NCBI GenBank assembly: GCA_948567375.1 | Contig: OX419762.1 | Location: forward strand, 15,692,001-15,756,000 | Direction of reading: 5' to 3' | From: Lunularia cruciata | Taxonomy: Eukaryota > Streptophyta > Marchantiopsida > Lunulariales > Lunulariaceae | DNA: 64,000 nucleotides | In this document: one piece after another, positions 35,393 to 45,260 of the stretch | How the letters are laid out: every line of letters starts with the position of its first letter | How positions within the stretch are numbered: the first letter of the stretch is position 1 | Notes under the pieces: generated by a model | The model's input: only the letters and a program-made list of their open reading frames with translations | The model's database searches: none | What the model was told of the DNA's origin: nothing | Translations under genes and position numbers: made by a program

Positions 35393-36304
35393 CACATAGG
35401 ATAAGTTGATGGTGATTGTGATAAAGTACTCATGCCTTTGTAGATTTGAATGAGGTCAACAAGCTTCCTCTTGTACTTGATGATCCTGTTCAAGATGCTC
35501 TTTGTGCTTCTTTGAACTTGGAGATCATGTGGCTTTGCAATTTGAATTACAAGGTTGTTAGTTGATCATCCATATAGACCTTCCTCTCAAGAACCTCAAT
35601 TTGAGTTTGAAGTCCTTAATCTTTGTCCGATTTGTTGTGTTGTTGGCCATCCATTCTAGTTGGTTCAAGGGTTGAGTCATTGTGTGTTCTATGGTCATGA
35701 GAAGACCCACACATTTATTTGCCAAGTTTTTGTGGCCTTGCTGAAGTTTTGACTTTAGGTCCTCTCATGCCTTTTTGTAATCTTTAGGTCCTCTCTTACC
35801 TTGGTCATTACCTCAAGTTTTGCCATGTTGTGTTCTGACACTGTGTCATTGGCTATGTTGGTGTGTTTGTCTCCTTATAGGGGGGTCATGGTAGAATCTT
35901 CTTCTTTTAGCTTTCACACTTTGGCTTTTTTTTTTTGCATTTCTTCTAGCAATACTTTAATAACTTGCTTTCTCTTTTGTTTATTGGAGACCAAGTTTTG
36001 CTCTTCATTGCATGTAACTTCTTGTTGCTCATGATGGTGTTGTAAGATTCTTGATAGGTACAAACTTATTGGCACAAAGATACTCCTTGTTTGCATCATG
36101 ATACTTAAATATTTCCTTGGCCAAATGGGATGCACGCTGAAGTAGATTGGATGATGAGAGTGACTCAAAAATCTCTCCTTCTCCTTGTTTGTGAAAAAGC
36201 CTATTCCCAAGTAGAAGTGCACAATGAAGAGCGCTATGATTATGGCCACTCCTTGCTCCATGTCCTCCAATAGCTCATTTACTCATTCACTAAACATCCA
36301 CCTT
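35393..36304. other. Unrecognised; possibly eroded retrotransposon interior
   Basis: It lies next to a family L LTR (36305-36962, minus strand), in the position where that element's interior would be. A minus-strand frame of 118 codons (36270-35914) ends in a Lys/Gln-rich stretch, as gag proteins often do, but no motif confirms it. I see no tract or second LTR. Confidence 0.25.
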
Positions 36305-36962
36305 TATAATCTTTTGAGGATAAGTGACCTTAAGAGAAACACAAGAGAAGAAATAAAAGCTTCACACTCATTACTCCGATGCCCCAAAGGAGCACCTTGA
36401 CTTTATTATATAGCAAAGAGTATTCACTCAAAGGAAGCTCCACACTTGGATAAGATACATGGATAGGTACCTAGCAGGGAGCTCTACCCTTAGATTAGTT
36501 GCATGCATGGATGACATGTTGGTTCTGGTCCTATCTGGTTGGTCAACCAACCAAATAGGGAGAGGGAAGCCTAACCTTTATGTCCTTTGGGAAGGAATTT
36601 GCACATTTGTAAGGCCTAATTCATCTAGTTAAGCATCCAAAATTGGCTTTGAAGTTTTGACTATTTTTGGCTCCTGCCCTATCAGTAAAAGTACTCTCTT
36701 GGTGATACCTCTATTTGATCTACTTAGTCCATTATCTATTATATTCTTCTAGATGTTATTGAGTCAATTTTCACCTCTAGATAAAATGTCTAGCTATTGG
36801 TATTACATTTTAAGGCTATTTTTGGCTCCTGCTCTATTTATAGAAGTGCTCTTTTGGTGACACCTCTATCTGATCTACCTAGCCCATCATACCTAACATC
36901 CTTCTTGATGTTATTGAGTCATTTTTCACCTTTAGATAATATATCTAGCTATTGGTATTATA
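36305..36962 (-). mobile_element. Family L LTR, copy 3
   Basis: On the minus strand it starts TATAATACCAATAGCTAG and ends near AAAAGATTATA. The U3 part holds two imperfect direct repeats of about 165 bp (36640-36806 and 36810-36962, each with CTCTATTTGATC- or CTCTATCTGATC-like cores). The TATA motif lies at 36401-36412. I found no clear target duplication; the ends are approximate. Confidence 0.65.
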
Positions 36963-38713
36963 GCCTCCAGCTCATAAATTTTCCTTTGTGCAAAAGTTGG
37001 AAAAAAACAGCTTGATTGAGGTTGACATACAATGTTTGTTCAATCATGATCAATTTTATTACTACTCATCTAATGAGATCTTTTAGATATTCTATTTTAT
37101 ACCCATTAGTGTACTTCCCTCCTACAAACACATCGTTTATCTTGGCCTTCATATTCTTACTTGGCCTAGTAATGAGGAGTATCAATATGAATTTGCCCAA
37201 ATGGTGTGCAATTTTCTCCAAAGTATTGCTGCTAGTGATCTTCTATTCATGTTATAGGGTTGGGTCTTAACAATTTAGTGTATGTGTTTTTTCTTATTTC
37301 TTCTAACATTGGCATGTCTATAAAACTCTAGTCCCACAATAGGAATTCTAGATTTCTATTCTTCAAGTTATCTGCTCTACAATGCAATCCCCATTTTGAT
37401 AATTTGGGAGGTTTATACATTTTTTTCCACCTTGTGTGAGTAGCCTTTGTTTTGACTACCATCACTTGTTCCGCAATCTTGCAAGTATTCAATTCTACTT
37501 TCTCTCATATTAACCCCCTCATCACTCTTACATTTCTGCACTATGCACTCAAGTTTTCACTCTGCATTATGTCATGGATCTTGGATATCAGTTCAGGAGA
37601 TTCATGCATGAGAGAACATGAAAATTGGCACGAGTGACAAGTAACTTCTTGTGGGGTTTTATAGATCCTAACACCCGGTTACTTCTCCGCTCTCGTGATG
37701 GTTGATGAAGGGTGTGGTCAAACAGACATGTGCAAGCCTCTTGCAAAATGGTCACATATAGTTCTTTGGAGGGACGCTACAAGTTGCAATCATGGATTTT
37801 AAATTGGCAGTGGAATCCTGCAGAACATTGTATTGACAAAATCTCATTGCTCCACAGCTCGTCCGCAAGATCGACAAGCTTCAGACATCATTGGAAACCA
37901 TCATGTATCATAGTACTCGTAGCATGTTTTGTTCAGAACAAATTGTTGAACCTGACTTGGACTTTGATAAGGATAGGGCATGAATTGATTGTGTATCCTC
38001 TTTAGTGCTTCCTTAAGATTTAATCTATTGTCTAAAACATTAATAAAGTATTAAGACCGAGATAAAATGGGAAAAAAATTGTTGTAATGAGTTTAACTAG
38101 TATAAAAATAACAGGTTACTGATATAACTTTGATAATTTTATTTTATTGATATCAATTGCTTTTAAAAGAAGTTATTGAGAAGAAAAAAGAATTGTTGAT
38201 ATCAAAATCTCTCATCTTATATAATTACAAATCTCTTATAAATAATTCAAGCTATATTCTAATAAGAATTTTATGTTATAGTAGCTAAATTCCATCCACC
38301 ATAGGTAAGCTATATTATCGGCTCATATTTATAGTGTTAAAATAAGTAAACTATGAACAGATTAAGGTTTAAACAAGAAAAATGCTTTAAATAGATTAAG
38401 ATTAAGGTTTTAGTATACGTACAATTACCATTCTAGGTTTGCAAGATGAATTACCCCATTATATTATAAGTGTGTGTTATCTTAAAATAGAATTATAATG
38501 GATATTTGTAACTTCTAATATGCTCTTTAGACATCTTTTAAATAGTAAAAGATTATCCATCAAACAGATATTTGGCGAAATCTCACCCTACATGTTTAAA
38601 TTTCTGTTTAAATCAAAAACAAAAAATAGAAAAAATCACGTCACGGTCTCTCTCAAATTTACCTTAAACAGTACCAGGATGAATATGGCCTCCACCAGAT
38701 AAACGTAAAGCTT
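36963..38713. other. Intergenic, no gene seen
   Basis: Several minor open frames (60-97 codons) without recognisable domains. The stretch becomes AT-rich after about 38000. Confidence 0.35.
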
Positions 38714-38714
38714 T

Positions 38715-38764
38715 AGCACTCTCGCCGGATGAAAGCCATACTCTAACCACTGAGTTAAGTACTC
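38715..38764 (-). pseudogene. trnM-CAU: Plastid trnM-CAU fragment
   Basis: The minus strand reads TACTTAACTCAGTGGTTAGA, then CTTTCAT and CGGCGAGAGT. This corresponds to the D-arm and anticodon arm of the plastid elongator methionine tRNA, with anticodon CAT at 38731-38729. The 3' half and acceptor stem are lost, so it cannot be a working tRNA. Confidence 0.7.
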
Positions 38765-39101
38765 GAGAGCAGCAAGTTTAAATCGGGGAACGTCTGCGCT
38801 GCGCTGCCACCGCTAGGACGCCTTGAGAGAGCAGAAGGTACGGCCAAGATTTTTGCCTACTCTATAAAAATCAATTTAAATAAATATTTTTATTTATGCA
38901 AACAGTTTGTAATAAAAGCTACACATGTGGAGAGGAAGGCCAGAATATGAGCAAGGCAGGTTTTTATTTTATTTTTTATAAAAAAAATAAAAAGTTGCCT
39001 CCGGATTCAGCAGTAGTGCCAGGGCTTATCTCAAGATTCAACCACTCATCGTCTTTGGTTTGGTATTGCTACCGCACATGACTTTGAAAGTCATGATGAT
39101 A

Positions 39102-39224
39102 GCTCAATTTGCAGAGTTAGAAGCTTTTGCCCATTTTGCTTCCGATCTTGATAAAGCTACCCAAATCAATCAGCTCGAGGTCAAAGATTACGTGAATTAC
39201 TTAAACAATTTCAATCTGCACCCC
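39102..39224 (+). pseudogene. atpA: Plastid atpA C-terminal fragment
   Basis: Frame one reads [20 protein letters not shown], a hallmark of the plastid ATP synthase alpha subunit (the mitochondrial Atp1 differs here). A small deletion then shifts the frame, which continues as RGQRLRELLKQFQSAP. The fragment stops abruptly at the junction with rrn23 sequence. The subunit belongs to the thylakoid F1 complex; this copy is dead. Confidence 0.88.
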
Positions 39225-39357
39225 TCTGGCTACTAAGATGTTTCAGTTCGCCAGGTTGTCTCTTGCCTGCTTATGAATTCAGCAGCAGTTTAAAAGGCTA
39301 ACCTATTCGGGAATCTCCGGATCTATAGTTATTTTCAGCTCCCCGAAGCATTTCGTC
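39222..39357 (-). pseudogene. rrn23: Plastid 23S rRNA 5'-region fragment 1
   Basis: The minus strand reads GACGAAATGCTTCGGGGAGC, a gap, GATCCGGAGATTCCCGAATA, then GCAGGCAAGAGACAACCTGG and GAACTGAAACATCTTAGTAG. This matches, in order, the 5' domain of plastid large-subunit rRNA. It is truncated at both ends, with internal changes. Confidence 0.85.
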
Positions 39358-39374
39358 TTTCTTCTTTTGCGAGT

Positions 39375-39440
39375 AGGGATGCAACGAAGTGGTAGAGTAT
39401 CACCTTGCCGTGGTGAAAGCCATCAGTTCGAACCTGAGTG
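39375..39440 (+). pseudogene. trnV-GAC: Plastid trnV-GAC-like tRNA remnant with GCC at the anticodon
   Basis: AGGGATGCAACGAAGTGG, the anticodon arm TCACCTTGCCGTGGTGA and the T arm CATCAGTTCGAACCTGA follow the plastid valine tRNA. The anticodon bases are GCC (39407-39409) instead of GAC. The 3' acceptor strand (GTAGGAC) does not pair with the 5' GGGAT, so a folded tRNA is unlikely. It could be misread as a glycine tRNA by software. Confidence 0.65.
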
Positions 39441-39560
39441 GAGTAGGACAAAATAAGTATGTATGGGATTTTGAACAAGATGACCAGTCTCCGTTTATGG
39501 TGACATAAGGCCCTCCCTACAAATCAAATAATATTCCTTCAAGGATGAAGTCCAGAAGAT

Positions 39561-39715
39561 GCTAATTATAATGGTGATGGTGGTGTTGATTGTGTAGAAG
39601 CAGGAGGACTTCCTGCTGGAGCTGGATGTGGAGGATATGTTGCTGTAAAACTATTGAAAGAATTAAACGCTTTTTATGAATATAATATTATTTATTTGAT
39701 GTTTTAGGTGAGGAC
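39561..39715 (+). pseudogene. chlL: Plastid chlL fragment
   Basis: [20 protein letters not shown] followed by [15 protein letters not shown] is diagnostic of ChlL, the iron-protein subunit of light-independent protochlorophyllide reductase. A short in-frame deletion removes a few residues after GCGGYV, and a one-base insertion near 39693 shifts the frame before FDVLGED. The gene is plastid-encoded in most non-angiosperm plants and absent in angiosperms. Confidence 0.88.
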
Positions 39716-39779
39716 TTTCACCATCAAGGATGCAGGACTCAACTGCTTCTCCTAGCAACACAACAGTTATATAGCTCCT

Positions 39780-39926
39780 GGACAACCCCATTTTCACGGT
39801 CTAGGCTGGTCCCATTTCACTCGCCGCCACCAAGAGACTTGCTTTTGCTTTTGCGTTCTTTTCCTCTGGCTACTAAGATGTTTCAGTTCGCCAGGTTGTC
39901 TCTTGTCTGCTTATGAATTCAGCAGC
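39780..39926 (-). pseudogene. rrn23: Plastid 23S rRNA 5'-region fragment 2
   Basis: The minus strand reads AAGAGACAACCTGGCGAACT, CATCTTAGTAGCCAGAGG, then GGCGGCGAGTGAAATGGGAC and CCGTGAAAATGGGG. It overlaps fragment 1 (the block around GAACTGAAACATC is present in both), so the two pieces either came from two plastid molecules or were duplicated after insertion. Confidence 0.85.
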
Positions 39927-40328
39927 GAAGACGTTAAGACCGCGATCCGATACGTCACTTCCGCTTATTCTCAGTGGAAGGGTTTAGGGTCAAAACGAAA
40001 GCAAGATCGAGACGAAACGAAACGAAACGAAACGAAAGCAGAACCCCTTCTGTTCTCACCATCACAGGCCTCTATAGTAAGATAAGTAATAAGTAAGTAA
40101 ACAATAAGTAAGTAAGTAAGTAAAGCCTAAGAGACCGTGGCGGATGTCATTGTTCAATTGGATCTTTTGTAACTTCTTTTTAAGAAGAAAATGGGGACCA
40201 CGTAGAACACATGAAGGATGGGAATGGGAAACTTCTTTTTAAAGGAATGAAGGAACACATGAAGGATGAAGGAAAGTTGGGAACACATGAAGGATGGGAA
40301 ACTTCTTTTTAATGGACTTCAACAATTC
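39927..40328. repeat. Microsatellites and short direct repeats
   Basis: An (ACGAA)n run at about 40011-40036, a (TAAG)n run at 40082-40125, then a cluster at 40190-40316 where AACACATGAAGGATGGGA occurs about three times and GGAAACTTCTTTTTAA twice. The GACCACGTAGAACACA at 40197 resembles the 3' tip of the LINE family (compare 4978), so the cluster may be a slipped duplicate of a LINE tail. The bases 39927-40000 are unrecognised. Confidence 0.55.
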
Positions 40329-40417
40329 GGGTAAAAAGCAGACCGCATAGGAAAAATGAAGGATGGGAAGACCCCATCAAGTCGTACAAGGGAGAGACAA
40401 AAAAAGGTAACATGGGG

Positions 40418-40954
40418 CTAAGCCCCAATAGAGTCTGTATGAGAAATCTGCCCTACCGCACCTAAGATATCCGAGCTATGCAAGTCGTACGGTCTACACA
40501 CAACTGGAGCATCCAAAGAAACATCACCTAATGTGATTGCTCTCCTATGGATTGCACCAGCCACTGCCCTCTGTAGAGCAATGGACACACGCTGTCCAAA
40601 ATATGCTACAAAGTATGAGAGTGAGAGTGGTACCCCCTGACGCCTAACATGATAAGCTCTCGTGCACTCCTTGACAAATGTGTCAAATGCCATGTCCATC
40701 GCTCCACATAACTCCAAGGCTAGAGGAACAAAGAGGTGACCTTGCTGCATGCCCCTATACTTGGAGACCTTGCGACCTGCTGTTGCACTCGCCGCCCATC
40801 CAAGGGGATGGGTAATCACTCTCTCCAAAACTGTATCCCGCGTAGGGTCTGTGACCATGACATCCGCTACTGTCACCTGATCATCTCGGACCATGTATAA
40901 GTCTGCCCTAAAATGTGTTGTCTGCAAAGCATACAAACGCTCCTTCCAAGCCAA
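40418..40954 (-). pseudogene. Restriction-like endonuclease domain of the LINE (minus copy)
   Basis: A 178-codon open frame, the longest intact piece of this copy. RADLYMVRDDQVTVADVMV has the PD-(D/E)xK-like pattern of R2-group endonucleases: Arg-Ala-Asp, then Asp of ADVMVTDP, then a KVSKYRG lysine/tyrosine segment and a helical LFVPLALELCGAMDMAFD. In R2-type elements this enzyme nicks the target and primes reverse transcription. Assignment is by motif spacing only. Confidence 0.75.
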
Positions 40955-42094
40955 GTATCCACTCTCTCACGCCATAGCAAACACTATGTCTCTAATGACA
41001 TCATGGATAGCTATCCTCTGTCCTCCAAAAGGACACCGTGTCATGTGGACCGCCGCTGCATTTAGTGTAGAACCACACTCACAAGTGAGTAGAGAAGATG
41101 CAGATGGGTCAACCAAACCTAGGCAAAACCTCATTGCTATAGAGAAAGTAGCCGATGCAAGTCGAAAAGCCCTAATGCACGGTCAAGCTAGGATCCACGA
41201 GCCTGCACCCTTGCCATAGCAAGAGTGAAGACGTGCTCTAGTAGCATGAGGAATGGACGAGTCAACTAAGAGAAAATGTAGCGTATGCTCACCATATCGC
41301 TCCATCAAGGAAGACTGTAAACCTCTAGTCCAATCTGACGATAGTGAAGCAAATGGTGGAAAACACTCTCGTGCTCGTTGGGATAGACTATCTCTCATCT
41401 GCCGCAATAACACCTGGAGAGAAAAGGATCCTCCCTCCACCTCTGTCACATAAGTCTCCAAAACCGGCCTATCAACAACCACAAAACGAGAGGAAAGTAG
41501 GGGTGCCGAGAGAGCACAACTACCCAAAAATGCTATAGGTGCCATCTCCTCCATAAAAAGTAAGCCAACCCCACCACATGAGTTTGGTAGAGCCGTCTGT
41601 CTATGCGCCAAATCCCTTGTCACACACTCAAAATTCCCTGGTCCAATAATATCACCAAAGACTCCCATAATCCTCCTATCAAATGCTCTCAGACGTGATA
41701 GGAAGGACGGTGAGGGGGGAATTGTACAGATGAGGTAGGATGGTCAACAAGCAATACTGGAAGAGAGTATACCAAATGCCACCTGCGGATCTCCTAGTAA
41801 TGGAAGGTCATCCACATGGAGAACATCCTCTACAAGGGCAGCGTCCAAGAAGCGTGTGACAAAATCCTCCGATCCTACTAGCACTCCAAGAACACGAAGT
41901 CCATATGTGGATGCAATACACCCCTCTGGAAGCTCAAGGTGGGGAGGGATACCTAAAGGGGACAATGCCCTACACTTTGACACCTTGACTCTCAAGCCTA
42001 CTAGATGTAGCTCGGTAGTCAAGTAGTCAAAGGCATGCCTAATTTGATCTACATGGCCTACAATGTGTGTATCATCTTCCAAGGAGAGAGATAC

Positions 42095-42827
42095 TGTAAT
42101 AATCCAAGGACAAGAGAAGAGAGAAAACACGGATTGCACACTCAAACATTTGATGCCCCAAAGGAGCACCTTCTCTTTATTATATAGACAAAGAGGATCT
42201 ACTCCAAGGAAGCTCCACAATAGGTGACATGTCAGCAAGCTCCACCCTTGGATTACTTACTTGGATGGGTGACATGTCTGGTCTAGGTCCTATCTGGTTG
42301 GTCAAACAAGCTTTGACCGGAGGGAATCTTTTAGGGAATCTTTTAGGGAATCTTCTTGTAGGAGTCTCAGAATCACATGAGTAAGGTACCGTTGGAAAGC
42401 TCTCGACGAGACAAAGCAAGGGGGAGGGAAGGCCAGCCTTTCATTTTTTGGGGGAGGAATATGTATCTTTTTGAGGCCTAATTCATTTGTTTAGGCTTCC
42501 GAAATTGCCTTCAAAGATTTCAGGCATATTTTGGTTGCTACTCTATTAGTAGAAGTCGCCTTTTGGTGATACCTCTTTCTGATCTGTTTAGTCCATCATG
42601 TGTAACATCCTTCTAGATATTACCAAACCAATTCTCACCTTTAAATCATATGTCTAGCTATTGGTTCTAAGGTTCTCAAGTCTATTTCGGTTTCTGCCCT
42701 ATTAGTAGAAGTACTCTTTTGGTGATATTTCTATCTTATCTATTTTGACCATCATGTATAACATCATTCTAGATGTTGCCAAACCGAATTTCAGATCTAG
42801 ATCATATGGCTAGCTCTTGGTATTACA
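42095..42827 (-). mobile_element. Solo LTR, family L, copy 4, inside the LINE reverse transcriptase
   Basis: 733 bp. On the minus strand it starts TGTAATACCAAGAGC and ends GGATTATTACA, the canonical TG...CA. Flanks GATAC (42090-42094) and AATAC (42828-42832) fit a 5-bp target duplication with one change: the empty site at 59710-59720 of the other LINE copy reads AAATAC once. The insertion lies about 20 bases before the ADD active-site codons. It has the doubled U3 block and the TATA motif at 42175-42186. Confidence 0.9.
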
Positions 42828-44770
42828 AATACACAACCTAGCATGGCCAAAGTAGTAGATAGGAGAGCTCTAAAGTAAGCCATGGCAAATAAGGGCCCCC
42901 CAAAGGATCTCCTTGACATGTACCAACAGCTGACTCCAAGACGGTGACTCCCTCCCGTGAACCACCATGCTGGTAGTAAAGGGAAGCAGGAGAGCCATAA
43001 AAAGACCACACAAAAGGAATGAGACTCGCCAAGGATCCACCAGCCTCCCTACGCTCTCTAAAGATGGATGCACATGAGACGTTATTAAAAGTGTTCTCAA
43101 CATCCACCTGTAGGATGATCCACTCCGGATGGATATCTAGGAGTGCTCTAATGCCTAGAGATATAGCCTCACATCCTCCAGGTGTAGCTACTCCAAACTG
43201 ATGTGGACTAAGGTGCTATAAAAAATGAGAATGATGCTGAAAGACAATGGTACGACTGACCAAATGTAAGAAGATCTCTCCAATAGTAATTGGTCTAATG
43301 CTTTTTGTGTCCTTCTCCATCACGAGAAGTCAACTAGCACCTAACACCCGACTAACAGACATAGGAATGTCTTCTCTTGCTACTACTGCAGCCACCTGAA
43401 ACAACTCGGTAAAACCACTAGAAGGATCATCTGCTTGGAAGCAATCTCTAAGGTGCTCATAAACCATCCCTGACAAGCCTCCTTAGGAAAGGCGAAGGGC
43501 ACAACACAATGCTTGTGCAAATAGTGACCTATCAAGACATAAAGGCTGCTCAGGCTGATAATGTAAGACCTCTAGTGGTAGTCCATCTACTACTATAGGA
43601 TGCAATGAGCGTAAAGAAGAGATGGTCTCATCAGTAGGACTCGCTATAGACAAAGGGTGTAGCGCTCGTGCTGCTCTACTAAACTTTCTCGCCTGACCCA
43701 ATATCCTACATCATCGTAATCGAGTGAAATTTGTGTTATCCTGTGGCGATGCTTGTCTCCTAAATCATGTAGCCCTAACAGACTCCCCCTGAAGGGCTGC
43801 CCAATCCCCCGCTTGGAATCGATGAAATCTAGCCACCACCTCTTTATGCCCCGCACGTCCCCCTCTAGCATAACGAAGACACCATCGAGGGAGTAGGAGG
43901 AATAAGAACTATGGTAACTCGTCCAAGGGATCACGTGCCAAACAATCCAATGGTAGGCGTAAAGCTTGTCTAGCCTCATCATGGAGTGTGCGGGGTAGCC
44001 TATGGAATAGACGTGGACATTGAAAACTAGTCTCAAATAACCCCAAAATGCAACCCGCATGAGAAGCTAACCACTCCCACGACTCGATTGGTATCCTTGG
44101 AACGATCAACAAAGGTATAGAAGAAGCATGCGTAATCTCGAGTGTCACTGTTGTCGATGTGGTTGTTCGTCTCACGTGGGCATCCCAAGTGGTCCAATCA
44201 TAGTCCTTGTGCATCCTTCACACATGCGTCTTTACCCCTTGCGAGGTAAAGTGTCAGTGACACTTTGGGCATAGTGTATCCCGCACCGGCTCTAGGCGAC
44301 CCCACATGCGAAGGTGTAGCCATGGCTAGCACAAGAATAGTGATAGTAACACATGCTGCTCCTCTCCATATCTTCCCATATCTTCAAAACCACAACCCTT
44401 CACATCCCAACTCACATAAGAAAATAATCTCTCCAAACCCTAAAATCTATAAGTTCTCATATTTTCAATTTCCATTTCCAAAATTTATTAACTAAATTCA
44501 CATGGAACTTAATCATGAAAACAAAGAGATTTGAAATGAAAATTCACAACCCATCACTCTCAATGTATAATGATCACTCTAAACCCTAAAAAAGCTAAAA
44601 ATCTTCATAACTTTCTACTCCATAGTCTTCAATCTAGGTGCCCATCGAACAGAAATTGAAAAACGAAGAGAATGGACTATTCACTCGATTAATACATGCT
44701 AGAGAGCACTCAGAAATTATAAAAATTGTGTCAGGTCTCTCCCTTTCCTCTCCCGTTGCTCCCCGCGATT

Positions 44771-45260
44771 AACAATTCCAGTAGATTATCAATCTTTTCG
44801 AAATTCACATATTAAATCTACTTTACAAACTCTTGAAGTCCGGGAGGATTGACTCTGGTGCGCCAAAGAACTATCGAGGCATTGGAAAAGACGCTGAACC
44901 AGATCAAGAGGGAAGCGCAGCGCGGCTCAGAGAGCCGAAGGCCTTTGAAATCACACTCGGCGGCAGCCGAGTCTGATTTCAATGGCCTTCGGCCCTCGGG
45001 AATCCGCCTGCTAACCCTAGGGTACCAAGAGGCATTGTTCAAGGAGTTGATACCCGAGGAAGACTGGGTACAAGTTTATAGAGATATTATCTTCACCAAG
45101 ATTAGAACTTAATTTAGCCGCTGTTTTTAAAAGATCAGAATGTAAAAATATAACATCTCCTCGAAAAGCTTCGCTACCAGGTTCTCTCTCTTTATTAATC
45201 TTGAAATAAGTGAAGTGCATATGCAATTACTTGTGTGGATTATTTTTGACTATAAACTTA
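44771..45260. other. GC-richer island with an 88-codon frame and a 28-bp hairpin, origin unknown
   Basis: A plus-strand frame (44849-45112) ends [12 protein letters not shown] do not recognise it. It is much richer in GC than its surroundings and contains a near-perfect 28-bp inverted repeat (44934-44993). An organelle origin is possible, because plastid pieces lie 5 kb away, but I cannot show it. Confidence 0.3.
44934..44993. repeat. 28-bp inverted repeat with four-base loop
   Basis: Arms 44934-44961 and 44966-44993 (GCCGAAGGCC...CACTCGGC) are complementary with two mismatches, around the loop GGCA. The stem is long and GC-rich. It resembles small mobile hairpins known from plant and algal organelle genomes. 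Confidence 0.85.

Larger units (their letters stand above)
38715..39926. other. Mosaic of plastid DNA fragments in the nuclear genome (NUPT)
   Basis: Within 1.2 kb lie pieces of at least five plastid genes that are not neighbours in any plastid genome I know: trnM-CAU, atpA, rrn23 (two pieces), a trnV-GAC-like tRNA and chlL. Orientations are mixed and all are truncated or frameshifted. I interpret this as plastid DNA inserted and joined in the nucleus, though transfer through the mitochondrion is also possible. chlL is absent from angiosperm plastids, which narrows the host. Confidence 0.82.
40329..44770 (-). mobile_element. R2-like LINE, full-length but decayed, copy with nested solo LTR
   Basis: The 8-bp target duplication AACAATTC lies at 40321-40328 and 44771-44778. 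On the minus strand: 5' UTR from 44770, C2H2 finger near 44230-44170, a central region to about 43460, reverse transcriptase from about 43200 to 41990 split by a solo LTR (42095-42827), CCHC motif near 41080-41030, restriction-like endonuclease about 40910-40440, and a 3' UTR ending near 40329. It keeps a single copy of the segment that is duplicated in the 57.5-kb copy. Many stops and frame changes make it inactive. Without the LTR it is about 3.7 kb. Confidence 0.85.

Noticed and set aside
35914-36270. Complete gag gene of the family L element
   Set aside because: Only a Lys/Gln-rich tail is suggestive; no capsid or zinc-knuckle motif is visible.
39222-39926. Functional rRNA or tRNA genes
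   Set aside because: All are short, truncated or rearranged pieces of plastid genes.
40011-40125. CRISPR-like short repeats
   Set aside because: These are simple microsatellites without spacers, in a plant nuclear context.
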